Counted from the first letter of the stretch, positions 20,838 through 28,769 are shown. The stretch is DNA of 64,000 nucleotides from Biomphalaria glabrata (GCF_947242115.1 NC_074715.1:35206586-35270585), one strand, 5' to 3'. Program-made: numbers and translations. Notes: generated from the letters alone by a model not told the origin.

Positions 20838-23736
20838 AAGGATTCTTGGTCGATATGTGTTCAACAATTTAGTTAGCAATGTAATGTAAATATAAAGAGA
20901 AAGTTACTAGAAAGTTACGAATAGCCTACAACTAAAATATCAAATTTTCGTTACAATTTTTATTATCCTCACTGCAAACGCAATCTTTCGTCTTTTCTTT
21001 TAAAATTGTCACATTTAAAAAAACAACATTGTATAACCCGATCATCATTTGGCTTTGGCTCTCTGTCTTCTAATTATTATTTGTCTTGTCTATTTTTTTT
21101 GTACACTAGAAATGAAAATCCACGTCAGCAATAGCACTGCTTCTATTTTACAAGAGTTTGGTCACTTTGTCCTACAATCACGTGGTACTGTGGAAATCAA
21201 GGTAAGCTGGACTTTGTTTGAACACAAGAACGGTGGTGTTTCTAGCTAACTAGTGCTTACCAATATTAATGTGTGTATTGATGTTTTAAGGAAACTGGAA
21301 GAGTCTTACTTTTTCTTTTCGATTAAGAGTAACAAGAGGCCACTTCAGTTTGATACAATGTAATGGAAAATATGTTTTGCTTTACATTGGTATATATATA
21401 AATGTATTATGTTAAAAACTACTATTATATTTTTAACTGCAGATATCAAAAACATGAAATATGTTTAACAACCAAAGTCTAACTTTAAGAATCAAATGCA
21501 GTGCGGTCACCAGGGTTGGTGTCACCAGTTGCAGTTGGCTCACGGTGTCACCGCGCCAATCAATTTCCCCCAAACATTTCTCAATAAAATATATCGTTAG
21601 TTTGTTCTTTTCTTGACCCTACATTCATTAATTGCAACACAATGGGCGTTTATCTTTTAACATTTCGTTGTTTATGGTATTATATCAATAGCTAGATCTA
21701 TTACTTGTATGAAAATGTAAGTTTATTCTAAATAAACAGACCTAGCATCAATTGAACAATGATTAGAATATAACACTTTTAGGCTTTACGGAAACGGTGT
21801 TACGTTATGCCAGAGTTTTCAAACTTAAACTAGCGATGCCCGTCTAATAGCCGCTAACTAAGGGGGTCTAGGGTAGTGTTATAAGCTCCTCAAAAAGGGT
21901 CCGGGGCCGAACCCCGGGCGCCAAGAGTTTTCCATCATTTCTAATCTTCAGAAATACATTCTCGTGGCATATATCATGCACTATTTCTCAGGGCATCTAC
22001 ATTGAACTATTTCTCATGGCATCTACAATGCACTATTTCTCATGGCATCTACAATGCACTATTTCTCATGGCATCTACAATGCACTATTTCTCATGGCAT
22101 CTACAATGCACTTTTTCTGATGGCATATACAATGCACTATTTCTGATGGCATCTACAATGCACTATTTCTGATGGCATTTACAATGCACTATTTCTGATG
22201 GCATGTAAAATGCACTATTTCTGATGGCATTTACAATGCACTATTTCTGATGGCATGTACAATGCACTATTTCTGATGGCATTTACAATGCACTATTTCT
22301 GATGGCATTTACAATGCACTATTTCTGATGGCATTTACAATGCACTATTTCTGATGGCATTTATAATGCACTATTACTGATGGCATTTACAATGCACTAT
22401 TTCTCATGGCATTTACAATGCACTATTTCTGATGGCATGTACAACCCACTATTTCTCCTAATAAGAAATTGCAGATCAAATTAAAATTAAATTAGGGCAG
22501 CGCGATAGTGAAGAGACATTCGAGGCAGCAGAGAATGTCAGTTTGTAATGATTTTGATCGTTTGAAGTTCATCCTCCTGTTCAGCAAGACGTAACGAGCC
22601 TGTTCAGCAAGATGTAACGAGCCTGTTCAGCAAGATGTAACGAGCCTGTTCAGCAAGACCTAACGAGCCTGTTCAGCATGATGTAACGAGCCTGTTCAGC
22701 AAGATGTAACGAGCCTGTTCAGCAAGACCTAACGAGCCTGTTCAGCAAGATGTAACGAGCCTGTTCAGCAAGATGTAACGAGCCTGTTCAGCATGACGTA
22801 ACGAACCTGTTCAGCAAGATGTATCGAGCCTGTTCAGCATGACGTAACGAACCTGTTCAGCAAGATGTAATGAGCCTGTTCAGCAAGATGTAACGAGCCT
22901 GTTCAGCATGACGTAACGAGCCTGTTCAGCATGACGTAACGAGCCTGTTCAGCAAGATGTAACGAGCCTGTTCAGCATGACGTAACGAGCCTGTTCAGCA
23001 TGACGTAACGAACCTGTTCAGCAAGATGTAACGAGCCTGTTCAGCATGACGTAACGAACCTGTTCAGCAAGATGTAACGAGCCTGTTCAGCAAGATGTAA
23101 CGAGCCTGTTCAGCATGACGTAACGAGACTGTTCAGCATGACGTAACGAGCCTGTTCAGCAAGACGTAACGAGCCTGTTCAGCAAGATGTATCGAGCCTG
23201 TTCAGCATGACATAACGAGCCTGTTCAGCAAGATGTAACGAGCCTGTTCAGCAAGAGGTAACGAGCCTGTTCAGCATGACGTAACGAGCCTGTTCAGCAA
23301 GATGTAACGAGCCTGTTCAGCATGACGTAACGAGCCTGTTCAGCAAGACGTAACGAGCCTGTTCAGCAAGATGTAACGAGCCTGTTCAGCATGACGTAAC
23401 GAGCCTGTTCAGCAAGATGTAACGAGCCTGTTCAGCATGACGTAACGAGCCTGTTCAGCAAGACGTTGGAAGTCGTCTTGTAACGAAACTGTTCTAGTCA
23501 CAAAACGTCGCAATAACACTGTGGTCAGTTAATCAGGAGACATTTGCCCGTTTTGACTTAAGATTGTAAAAGGCTAGGGAGTCAGCCACTGAGGCCCGCA
23601 CCCCACACCCCCCAAGTGACGCCACTGATAATATTTGTTAAATTGTGTATCTTCTTATTTTCAGGGTAAAGGAACCATGGAGACATTCTGGCTTCTAAGT
23701 GAGAAGGATTTATCTAGTCCAGTGACATTGGAATAA
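3094..23736 (+). CDS. Receptor-type guanylate cyclase, 3' nine exons (gene partial, 5' part outside window)
   Basis: Exons 3094-3256, 9910-10056, 10872-11040, 12249-12401, 13533-13725, 14106-14283, 19163-19261, 21110-21201 and 23665-23736 sum to 1266 nt, exactly 421 codons plus TAA, and every junction has GT/AG and a matching phase. The product makes cGMP from GTP at the inner face of the plasma membrane. In order: the C-terminal half of the kinase-homology domain (residues about 1-165; HGR and GYYG where active kinases have HRD and DFG; APE kept), a signalling/dimerisation helix ending QMLP (about 165-210), and a class III cyclase domain (about 212-400). Metal-binding Asp are in FSDIVGFT and IGDAY. 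The guanine-specifying Glu (VETIGD) and Cys (RYCLFGD) and the catalytic NTASRM Asn/Arg are all present, so it should be an active guanylate, not adenylate, cyclase. Ligand-binding, membrane and early pseudokinase exons are not in the window. Introns are inflated by tandem repeats and transposons. Family assignment is secure; the ligand is unknown. Confidence 0.93.
3265..3704. repeat. Compound array upstream of the LINE
   Basis: About four copies of a 35-45-bp unit with CTAGTGCGGTAGAG, then six to seven 43-bp units with TTAGTTTGGATCAGTCAGTT. Resumes on the other side of the LINE. Confidence 0.9.
3700..5330 (+). mobile_element. LINE (CR1/Jockey-like), endonuclease part with reverse transcriptase deleted
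   Basis: An open frame from about 3700 to 4684 encodes an apurinic-type endonuclease: [35 protein letters not shown] and SDHEI, with catalytic Glu, Asp and His kept. One extra T near 4680 shifts frame, and the linker continues ([16 protein letters not shown]) to about 5075. The sequence then jumps straight to the last 55 residues of a LINE ORF2 ([16 protein letters not shown]) with stop at 5266-5268 and a short 3' UTR ending in ATAAGAT. The whole reverse-transcriptase domain, roughly 2 kb, is missing. The 5' end is truncated inside the frame. It sits in intron 1 of the cyclase gene, within a minisatellite. Confidence 0.88.
5327..5579. repeat. Compound array downstream of the LINE
   Basis: Repeats, apparently without change, the last 110 bp of the CTAGTGCGGTAGAG part and three 43-bp units found at 3315-3600. 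Confidence 0.9.
5600..5655 (-). mobile_element. SINE, family 2, 3' end fragment
   Basis: TTTTTACCAATTG-TTT and TTTAG-GCT-TTCAT align with 61680-61740. Only this end remains. Confidence 0.35.
5666..5705. mobile_element. Solo end of the same hAT-type family
   Basis: CAGGGCCGGTCCTAACAAT and the following GGGCAC-ATGC resemble the reversed right end of the element at 25831-27535 over about 32 bp. No partner end is seen nearby, so this is a remnant. Confidence 0.45.
5690..5925 (+). repeat. Dispersed repeat family R1
   Basis: One of about eight related AT-rich copies. Hallmarks are TAATTAATTG-like runs, GTTTCAACTTGATCCGAGA, GGGAAGTGGGAGAAATAACG, a GACA run and GTTGATATAAGCTTTGTA. This copy keeps the GACAGACA run and the final motif. 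Confidence 0.55.
6520..8301. repeat. 27-bp palindromic tandem array, about 66 units
   Basis: Unit ATAGTCGAGAGGACAATTGT plus CCAACAA, containing the perfect 12-bp palindrome GGACAATTGTCC. Variants: AAATAG or ATATAG, TAG or CAG, and CAATTG, CAACTG or CCATTG. Long open frames on both strands come from the multiple-of-3 unit. In intron 1 of the cyclase gene. Confidence 0.95.
8302..9181. other. Intron 1 of the cyclase gene, no feature seen
   Basis: A C-rich run at 8370-8386 and T runs. No open frame with family resemblance. Confidence 0.6.
9182..9278. repeat. 18-19-bp tandem repeat, about 5 units
   Basis: GGGCCCTTTTGGAGAGTT repeated with small changes. Confidence 0.85.
9446..9498. repeat. 11-bp tandem repeat, 5 units
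   Basis: ATTCAGTCTAT repeated just before the 9910 exon region. Confidence 0.85.
9910..10056 (+). CDS. Guanylate cyclase exon: pseudokinase APE segment
   Basis: Acceptor TTCCAACAG before 9910. Codes LWIAPELL, then [20 protein letters not shown], the conserved middle of the C-lobe. It ends CACAGG before donor GTGAGT at 10057. This exon/intron junction is the seed of the 44-bp array that follows. The phase-1 end joins the next exon to give Glu-Val-Leu. Confidence 0.92.
10051..10565. repeat. 44-bp tandem array carrying 12 splice-donor copies
   Basis: CACAGGGTGAGT starts at 10051 and recurs every 44 bp to 10535, twelve times without an indel; the copy at 10403 reads TTACAGGG. The first copy is the exon end and donor of the cyclase exon 9910-10056. 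Each unit also holds CGCTAATAC, like a branch point, and a TCACAG, like an acceptor. Confidence 0.93.
10566..10740. repeat. Diverged 23-bp repeat
   Basis: AGCTGTTTGAGACACAAAGT and relatives, about six uneven units. Confidence 0.6.
10872..11040 (+). CDS. Guanylate cyclase exon: pseudokinase C-terminal end
   Basis: Acceptor CATCTTTCAG and donor GTAAGT. Encodes FEPPFRPTV and [18 protein letters not shown], the standard receptor-cyclase signature at the end of the kinase-homology domain. Ends in phase 2. Confidence 0.93.
11368..11640 (+). mobile_element. tRNA-derived SINE, family 1, near full length
   Basis: Box-A-like GGGGCTGAACGGCAAAACGC and box-B-like GGGCTCAAATCC are followed by the family body (GTGAAGACTGGGAT, CTCCACCC, GTACCTGACATTAG, CCCTCGTTAACCGTGGGCCA, GGTCTGAAAGAGAAACTT). 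Matches copies at 49717, 51007 and 60518. In intron 3 of the cyclase gene. Confidence 0.75.
11745..12125 (-). repeat. Dispersed repeat family R1, two tandem copies
   Basis: Each copy reads, on the minus strand, CTTGATCCGAGAAT and GGAGAAATAACRTGTACA with AT-rich text between. A TCTG run precedes the first. Confidence 0.6.
12249..12401 (+). CDS. Guanylate cyclase exon: linker / dimerisation helix
   Basis: Acceptor TCTACCCTAG, donor GTAAGA. The acceptor at 12248 was preferred to later AGs because only it keeps the phase. Encodes [20 protein letters not shown] and ends LLRQMLP, the coiled-coil helix that couples the pseudokinase to the cyclase. Confidence 0.92.
12748..13030 (-). mobile_element. 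LINE ORF2 C-terminal fragment ([10 protein letters not shown] family), copy a
   Basis: Read on the minus strand it gives [19 protein letters not shown], a conserved REN-WEV-like segment and a C-terminus near MVPQRPNRLRD. The element ends in a GGTAAAGGTAAA-like tail. It is a 5'-truncated insertion in intron 4 of the cyclase gene, with frame damage. Confidence 0.65.
13061..13317. other. Part of cyclase intron 4, nothing recognised
   Basis: Ordinary AT-rich text between LINE copy a and the duplicated telomere-like block. Confidence 0.5.
13318..13425. repeat. Duplication with short telomere-like motif
   Basis: About 55 bp occur twice, each with TACCCTAACCCTAA and TGCTCTAAACTACATTG. Only two CCCTAA units each. 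Confidence 0.7.
13533..13725 (+). CDS. Guanylate cyclase exon: cyclase domain N-terminal part
   Basis: Acceptor CTGCCACAG, donor GTGAGA, phase-0 end after DVYK. Encodes SVADRLKAG and YFSDIVGFT, with the first metal-binding Asp, then [10 protein letters not shown]. Confidence 0.95.
14106..14283 (+). CDS. Guanylate cyclase exon: cyclase domain core
   Basis: Acceptor CGCCCAG and a slightly weak donor GTTGAG. Encodes [15 protein letters not shown] (guanine-selecting Glu and second metal Asp), GNEHARQIA and LKLRIGLNS. Ends in phase 1 and is followed by the 4.9 kb intron holding the large minisatellite-bearing element. Confidence 0.95.
14318..14392. repeat. 21-bp tandem repeat, 3-4 units
   Basis: TGTGTTTTACAGAGACATGTA repeated directly after the donor at 14284. 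Each TTTTACAG resembles an acceptor. Confidence 0.75.
14505..14695. repeat. 21-bp tandem array, about 8 units
   Basis: GATCCTACTGATACAAGCAG plus T. Open on both strands because of its length. Confidence 0.88.
14807..17409. mobile_element. hAT-type non-autonomous element filled by a minisatellite
   Basis: Terminal inverted repeats ACAGTGATACCCAAA (left) and the complement of TTTGGGCATCACTGT (right) match at 14 of 15. The flanks CTACTACA (14799-14806) and ATACTACA (17410-17417) are an 8-bp target duplication with one change. No transposase. About 2.08 kb of the 2.6 kb is the 31/46-bp array at 14928-17009. Inserted in intron 6 of the cyclase gene. Confidence 0.82.
14928..17009. repeat. Mixed 31-bp and 45/46-bp tandem array
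   Basis: Every unit holds CCAACATTATTTCTATAGCA then GCTAG. Long units add TTGGATGCTCCAAG, short units lack it. The two kinds alternate irregularly over about 50 units. Entirely inside the hAT-type element 14807-17409. Confidence 0.95.
17791..17911. repeat. 12-bp tandem array, about 10 units
   Basis: GTACAACCATTA repeated; one unit has GTGC. Confidence 0.9.
18054..19060 (+). mobile_element. LINE ORF2 C-terminal fragment, copy b, with internal in-frame tandem expansion
   Basis: Pieces in order: [19 protein letters not shown] (reverse-transcriptase C-terminal part), [16 protein letters not shown]-like text, the motif [11 protein letters not shown], then [36 protein letters not shown] and KRWEDNIKE, ending before TAGGTGAAGGTAAAG. 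It is broken by several stops and shifts. The [11 protein letters not shown] block is multiplied into the 33-bp array at 18350-18722. Same LINE family as copies a, c and d. Lies in intron 6 of the cyclase gene. Confidence 0.75.
18350..18722. repeat. 33/35-bp tandem array born from LINE coding sequence
   Basis: About eleven units of GATCCTAGCAATGGAAGTAA plus GATGCTACAGAAA. In frame the unit reads [11 protein letters not shown], a conserved LINE block. Later units gain GT and become 35 bp. Confidence 0.92.
19163..19261 (+). CDS. Guanylate cyclase exon: nucleotide-specificity and catalytic segment
   Basis: Acceptor CTGTCTGAAG, donor GTAACT. Encodes [19 protein letters not shown] then [11 protein letters not shown]. 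The Cys before LFGD marks a guanylate rather than adenylate cyclase, and the Asn and Arg of NTASRM are catalytic. Confidence 0.95.
19415..20052. repeat. 24-bp tandem array, about 26 units
   Basis: TTAAACATAATAGCTTACTA plus AATG, in cyclase intron 7. Confidence 0.93.
20053..21109. other. End of cyclase intron 7, only a GA run seen
   Basis: AT-rich. Nothing coding before the acceptor at 21109. Confidence 0.6.
20805..20831. repeat. (GA)n microsatellite
   Basis: About thirteen GA units. Confidence 0.85.
21110..21201 (+). CDS. Guanylate cyclase exon: end of cyclase domain
   Basis: Acceptor GTACACTAG, donor GTAAGC, phase 1 in and phase 0 out. Encodes [12 protein letters not shown] and SRGTVEIK, the usual last helix and strand of the cyclase fold. 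Confidence 0.93.
21961..22456. repeat. 26-bp tandem array, about 18 units
   Basis: TTTACAATGCACTATTTCTG plus ATGGCA. Inside the hAT-type element 21499-23627. Confidence 0.92.
22570..23465. repeat. 23-bp tandem array, about 38 units
   Basis: GTAACGAGCCTGTTCAGCAA plus GAT or TGAC. Two unit types, GATGTAACG and TGACGTAACG, are interspersed. Inside the hAT-type element 21499-23627. Confidence 0.93.
23665..23736 (+). CDS. Guanylate cyclase terminal exon
   Basis: Acceptor TTATTTTCAG, then [15 protein letters not shown] and a short tail ending VTLE before TAA at 23734-23736. GKG-x-x-x-T-(F/Y)-WL is the family's closing motif, so the C-terminal tail is very short. An acceptor-proximal hAT right end finishes only 37 bp upstream. 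Confidence 0.93.
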   Translation, partial: GKGTMETFWLLSEKDLSSPVTLE

Positions 23737-23814
23737 GTTCTGATGGATTATTTAAACACACACACAAGTCTTTCTCTTCCCAGATGTAGAGTTCAAGTAT
23801 TTGTTGAAACCATT

Positions 23815-24155
23815 GACATTAACTGACCTGCACTTCACATGTAATGTGACTGCTGACTTGACCTGCACTTCACATGCAATGTGACTGCTGACTTGACCTG
23901 CACTTCACATGTAATATGACTGCTGACTTAATTGACCTGCACTTCACATGTAATGTGACTGCTGACTTGACCTGCACTTCACATGTAATATGACTGCTGA
24001 CTTAATTGACCTGCACTTCACATGCAATGTGACTGCTGACTTAATTGACCTGCACTTCACATGCAATGTGACTGCTGACTTAATTGACCTGCACTTCACA
24101 TGTAATGTGACTGCTGACTTGACCTGCACTTCACATGTAATGTGACTGTTGACAA
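23815..24155. repeat. 35-39-bp tandem array in the cyclase 3' UTR, about 8 units
   Basis: GACCTGCACTTCACATGTAA plus TGTGACTGCTGACTT, with or without AATT. Starts about 80 bp past the stop codon. Confidence 0.88.
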
Positions 24156-24338
24156 GTCTACCTTTAACTTACAAGATGTATGATATATTAGTATTAGTGT
24201 TTTTAGAATTTAATTCTGTATTATTTAAATTTTGAAACCTTGCACATAATTCATTGCTTGTGAAATTATGGATTGAATGATATTCTCTGTTCAAATTAAT
24301 CATTGTTATTATATGTCATATAAAATATAACTTGTGTA

Positions 24339-24344
24339 AATAAA
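24339..24344 (+). terminator. Candidate polyadenylation signal of the guanylate cyclase gene
   Basis: AATAAA about 600 nt past the stop codon, followed at once by a GGTTG and T-rich stretch of the kind used as a downstream element. The 3' UTR would then include the 23815-24155 tandem array. Other AATAAA copies further on are possible. Confidence 0.5.
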
Positions 24345-25380
24345 GGTTGTTTTTTTTTCTTTTTTTTTTTTCAAACAAAGTGAAAGAAACTATTTGAAGA
24401 AGACAATAAATACAAAGCAATATGTATCTGAAGCAGAAGTAATGCAATTATACTTTTGTTAAACAAGAATGACTTTCATTACTATCAGTTTATAAACGTT
24501 AATCCTTAACTATTCGTAGTAATTATCATTAATTTCAATCTTAATCATAAAGTTAAAGCTAATCCAAATTAAACAAGACGCCATTACAAAGACTAGAAAA
24601 CTCTTGTCCCAACAGTAATGATGTCATAGAATGATTAAATACAATTCAACTATCTGATACATTTCACATGTAATTTTTTGAGTGATTCTGGCGTAAATGT
24701 ATATTTAGTTTCTATAAGTATTTATGTTTTGTTTGGTGTAATACACACGTTGTAAGACAAATTTTGTTATGGATAATAAAGATTATTAAAATTATAATTA
24801 TATAACAATACTAACTTTGTACGTATAGAAATCTTAACAAAAGTTATACACCCCAGTGGAGCCTTGGCTTTTACCATACAATTCCTAAAATACTTTAAAA
24901 AATATCTTCAAAGTTTTTTTTTTGAATTGATAGGTGAACAATAAATTATCAAAACTTTTCGGTGGCTCGATGCAATGCTAGAGAACAATGTTCCCGTTGT
25001 GTCCAGTTTCTGAGAAAAGTCTTTGGAAAACACAAGAGTAGTATTTGAAATTAAAAATGGCTAAAGTTCCGATGCAGACATTTTGCTGAAATTGGTTGGA
25101 CGCCAATGTTCTAAAGAAAAACAAATGAATCTTATGCTCTGAACTATATAAGCTTATAGTGCCTGTATACTTGTAGGCTATCTAATGCTTTATCATTTAA
25201 TTAAAAGCAGTGTTTTCAAGAAAATAGGTTACCAGAAATCTGCTCGCTCAGAGGAGGACAAACACGAGGCCTTACAAAGGGAAACAGACAAGAACTTGAA
25301 GAACTAGGCTTACAATGTATTGGATGACAACATGACGGTACATCAAAGGCGCTACAACTGCTTTATTAAGTATCATCTTA
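24345..25380. other. Intergenic, nothing recognised
   Basis: AT-rich text downstream of the cyclase gene with further AATAAA signals (for example near 24773). Confidence 0.6.
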
Positions 25381-25520
25381 TGTGCGGTATGCTCGCTGGG
25401 CTGTCGTTCGGTCGTCTCGATAGTTCCGGGTTCATACCCTGCCCACCACCATCCCCCGTGGTCCTGTGGGAGGTTTGGACCAGGAAGTTAATTATCTTCA
25501 ATTTTGAGAAAAAAAATCCG
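25381..25520 (+). mobile_element. tRNA-derived SINE, family 3
   Basis: Box-A-like GCTCGCTGGGCTGTCGTTCG and a clean box B (GGGTTCATACCC), then CCATCCCCCGTGGTCCTGTG, GGAGGTTTGGACCAGGAAGT and an A-rich end. It differs from families 1 and 2. Confidence 0.65.
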
Positions 25521-25955
25521 TAAAATGTAAAACATTATAAAACATTACTCAGACAAAGTGTCTTCGACGAAAATTATCATTCGTTCAGCTCTACTCAACT
25601 AGACTTGTGGATGCACATTTTCTTTACTCTGTTAGATGAATGTCTCCAGAGAGGCCTCCATCTAATGTCCACTGGGTGCAGTACAAAACAACGGCGGCTT
25701 CAACGTCAGCATGACGCCTGGCAATGCACATGGAAAGTTACACATCTTAAGGAGTTTTAAAACACAGTCTTGAACATTTGTTCCTAAAAGATATTTTTTT
25801 TTTTAATGTCATTTCTCTGTTATTTACGACCAGGACCAGCCTTAGGCCGCAGTGGGCCCGCTACATTCTAGGTTTAAATTATTAAATTAAACCATTAAAA
25901 CTTGTATATAATAACAGGGCTTCCGCGGCCCCTTTATTTTCTAGGGCCTCTTGGA

Positions 25956-27238
25956 AATCTCCTGAGATGTATATACGAAATATAATAGTATATACGATAT
26001 AATACGAAATATAAATATACGAAAAGTCTGTGAATGCTGAAAACTCAATTAAAATCTCCTGAGATGCGAAATATACGAAAAGTCTGTGAATGCTGAAAAC
26101 TCAATTAAAATCTCCTGAGATGCGAAATATACGAAAAGTCTGTGAATGCTGAAAACTCAATTAAAATCTCCTGAGATGCGAAATATACGAAAAGTCTGTG
26201 AATGCTGAAAACTCAATTAAAATCTCCTGAGATGCGAAATATACGAAAAGTCTGTGAATGCTGAAAACTCAATTAAAATCTCCTGAGATGCGAAATATAC
26301 GAAAAGTCTGTGAATGCTGAAAACTCAATTAAAATCTCCTGAGATGCGAAATATACGAAAAGTCTGTGAATGCTGAAAACTCAATTAAAATCTCCTGAGA
26401 TGCGAAATATACGAAAAGTCTGTGAATGCTGAAAACTCAATTAAAATCTCCTGAGATGCGAAATATACGAAAAGTCTGTGAATGCTGAAAACTCAATTAA
26501 AATCTCCTGAGATGCGAAATATACGAAAAGTCTGTGAATGCTGAAAACTCAATTAAAATCTCCTGAGATGCGAAATATACGAAAAGTCTGTGAATGCTGA
26601 AAACTCAATTAAAATCTCCTGAGATGCGAAATATACGAAAAGTCTGTGAATGCTGAAAACTCAATTAAAATCTCCTGAGATGCGAAATATACGAAAAGTC
26701 TGTGAATGCTGAAAACTCAATTAAAATCTCCTGAGATGCGAAATATACGAAAAGTCTGTGAATGCTGAAAACTCAATTAAAATCTCCTGAGATGCGAAAT
26801 ATACGAAAAGTCTGTGAATGCTGAAAACTCAATTAAAATCTCCTGAGATGCGAAATATACGAAAAGTCTGTGAATGCTGAAAACTCAATTAAAATCTCCT
26901 GAGATGCGAAATATACGAAAAGTCTGTGAATGCTGAAAACTCAATTAAAATCTCCTGAGATGCGAAATATACGAAAAGTCTGTGAATGCTGAAAACTCAA
27001 TTAAAATCTCCTGAGATGCGAAATATACGAAAAGTCTGTGAATGCTGAAAACTCAATTAAAATCTCCTGAGATGCGAAATATACGAAAAGTCTGTGAATG
27101 CTGAAAACTCAATTAAAATCTCCTGAGATGCGAAATATACGAAAAGTCTGTGAATGCTGAAAACTCAATTAAAATCTCCTGAGATGCGAAATATACGAAA
27201 AGTCTGTGAATGCTGAAAACTCAATTAAAATCTCCTGA
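25956..27238. repeat. 56-bp tandem array, about 22 near-identical units
   Basis: Unit contains AAATATACGAAAAGTCTGTG, AATGCTGAAAACTCAATT and AAAATCTCCTGAGATGCG. Unit-to-unit differences are almost absent after the first. Inside the hAT-type element 25831-27535. Confidence 0.95.
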
Positions 27239-27326
27239 CAAATACTGTCATTTTGGTGTGCCAATCCTAAGCGCGATTAAAAAAAAAAGGTTATTTGTCA
27301 GCTTTCATTTAATAAAAACATTATTG

Positions 27327-27378
27327 CGTAGAACGTAATTATTTCTCTTTTGAAGTAACGTCTGTAATCTATAAGATA
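27327..27378 (+). mobile_element. 3' end fragment of the same LINE family
   Basis: About 45 bp match the LINE tail at 5270-5327: GCGTAG-ACGTAAT, TTTTGAAGTAACGTCTGTA, then ATAAGATAAGAT. It is a strongly 5'-truncated copy, nested in the hAT-type element at 25831-27535. Confidence 0.6.
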
Positions 27379-27535
27379 AGATAATTTACATTAGACTTTA
27401 ATGCACCTTCAAATACATTGTACTAAGTATTTTCTAATACAAAATCTTAATTTTAACATGATGCTTATCCCTACCCTGACTGGGCCTCGCGCAATCCGTT
27501 TCGCATGGGCCCGGCAATTGTTAGGGCCGGTCCTG

Positions 27536-28769
27536 TTTATGACCGTTTTAAGTTTTGAACAAGCAAATAGGAAAGAATTGAGTTCAGTTGTATCAAATTT
27601 TAATGCTTTGGCAATAAACAGCAGAGTAAAAAGTCTGACATTTTTATACTTTAGGCCAATGCCTGACTGACTGAGGTCACTATCCCAAAAGAAAGGCACC
27701 CCATTGCTTTGCCAGATGTCGGTGAATAAATTAATAGAAGCCATGTGATGCAATGCTCGCTAATTTTCCCAGACTTCCAAGCATGCTGGTTGGGTAGGTA
27801 AATAACTGTATTATGTAAGGGTTATAACTCAATAATTTTTAGTAAACTAAAGTTTTACTTATAAGTTCCCTTGTTTTCTAGGGAGATAAATAAGTGTCTA
27901 ACGTAAATTACATGTACAAAAATATTTTAAAAAAGGGGACCATCCCAAATTGGTTGAACAAGTTTGGTCATTTGATTGAAGTATTGCATTGACCTAGTTT
28001 GATAGACATGTTTCTATAAGGACTATCAGAAATATAACGATGACGTGTTTACAGTCATGGTCACGTGGATTATTTGATTGTCCGACTTTGGCTCCTCATG
28101 TTTGCCTATAAATAGAGCAACTTTTGTTGTATAGGTCAGTGAAGTCTTGCATAAGTTATGCTACACTCTTATTGTAAATAGACATTATGCAAGATACCAT
28201 GATATTAAACAGCCTCTAAACGAGCAATTGTGTATGGGTGTTCATGATCAAATCTCAGAATTCCCCCCCCCCCCCCACAGCCTCGGTTAATAATAAATCT
28301 AACACATGTCGTTTAAAAGAAAACAAAACAGCAAAACTAAAACACTAAATCTAGGTTTATTTGTGTTGCTGTTGATAGATGGTATTGCGAGGATACCTTT
28401 TATTTTAATTTGTTTTTAAACTCTTCTGTACTAGTATGACAAATACATTGATTACAAAAAATGCAAGAAACGTTTTTAAAAGCCAACAATTAATTGTTAT
28501 GTGAAAAGAGCGACAACTTATATCGCTTTAGCCTCGAAGTGCTACAATTGTATTCACGATGAGTACCTGGCACTACCACAATACTGAACGTATTTTTTTG
28601 TTTACAAGCACATCAGACTTTTTTCGATGTTTTAAAGTGCAATCAATAATTGAATAATTGAAAATACAAAATATCTGTATAGAAATAGGTAGCTGCGTGT
28701 TTATTGAAGGAGTCTACTCTTATAAACTAGATTTAGTCAAACTGCCAAGTGTTGTATTTACTAAATTGG
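27536..28769. other. Intergenic stretch between hAT element and SAM gene
   Basis: Contains the TATA/initiator pair at 28107-28140, a C run at 28264-28277 and a minus-strand polyadenylation signal at 28705-28700. No coding sequence recognised. Confidence 0.55.
28107..28140 (+). promoter_or_regulatory. Core-promoter-like TATA box plus initiator
   Basis: TATAAATA at 28107-28114 and TCAGT at 28136-28140, with 31 bp from the TATA start to the initiator A, which is canonical RNA polymerase II geometry. No coding exon follows on the plus strand. It points into the 3' end of the minus-strand SAM gene. It could drive an antisense or noncoding RNA, or be a remnant promoter of an old element. Confidence 0.35.

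Larger units (their letters stand above)
21499..23627. mobile_element. hAT-type non-autonomous element with two internal arrays
   Basis: The ends CAGTGCGGTCACCAGGG and, reversed, CAGTGGCGTCACTTGGG agree at 13 of 17. The 8-bp flanks ATCAAATG and ATAATATT agree at 5 of 8, suggesting an old insertion. It contains the 26-bp array (21961-22456) and the 23-bp array (22570-23465) and no coding sequence. In intron 8 of the cyclase gene. Confidence 0.6.
25831..27535. mobile_element. hAT-type non-autonomous element with a 56-bp array
   Basis: Left end CAGGACCAGCCTTA and right end reversed CAGGACCGGCCCTA differ at 2 of 14. Flanks TTTACGAC and TTTATGAC form an 8-bp duplication with one change. Most of the element is the very uniform array at 25956-27238, and a LINE tail is nested near the right end. 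Confidence 0.8.
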
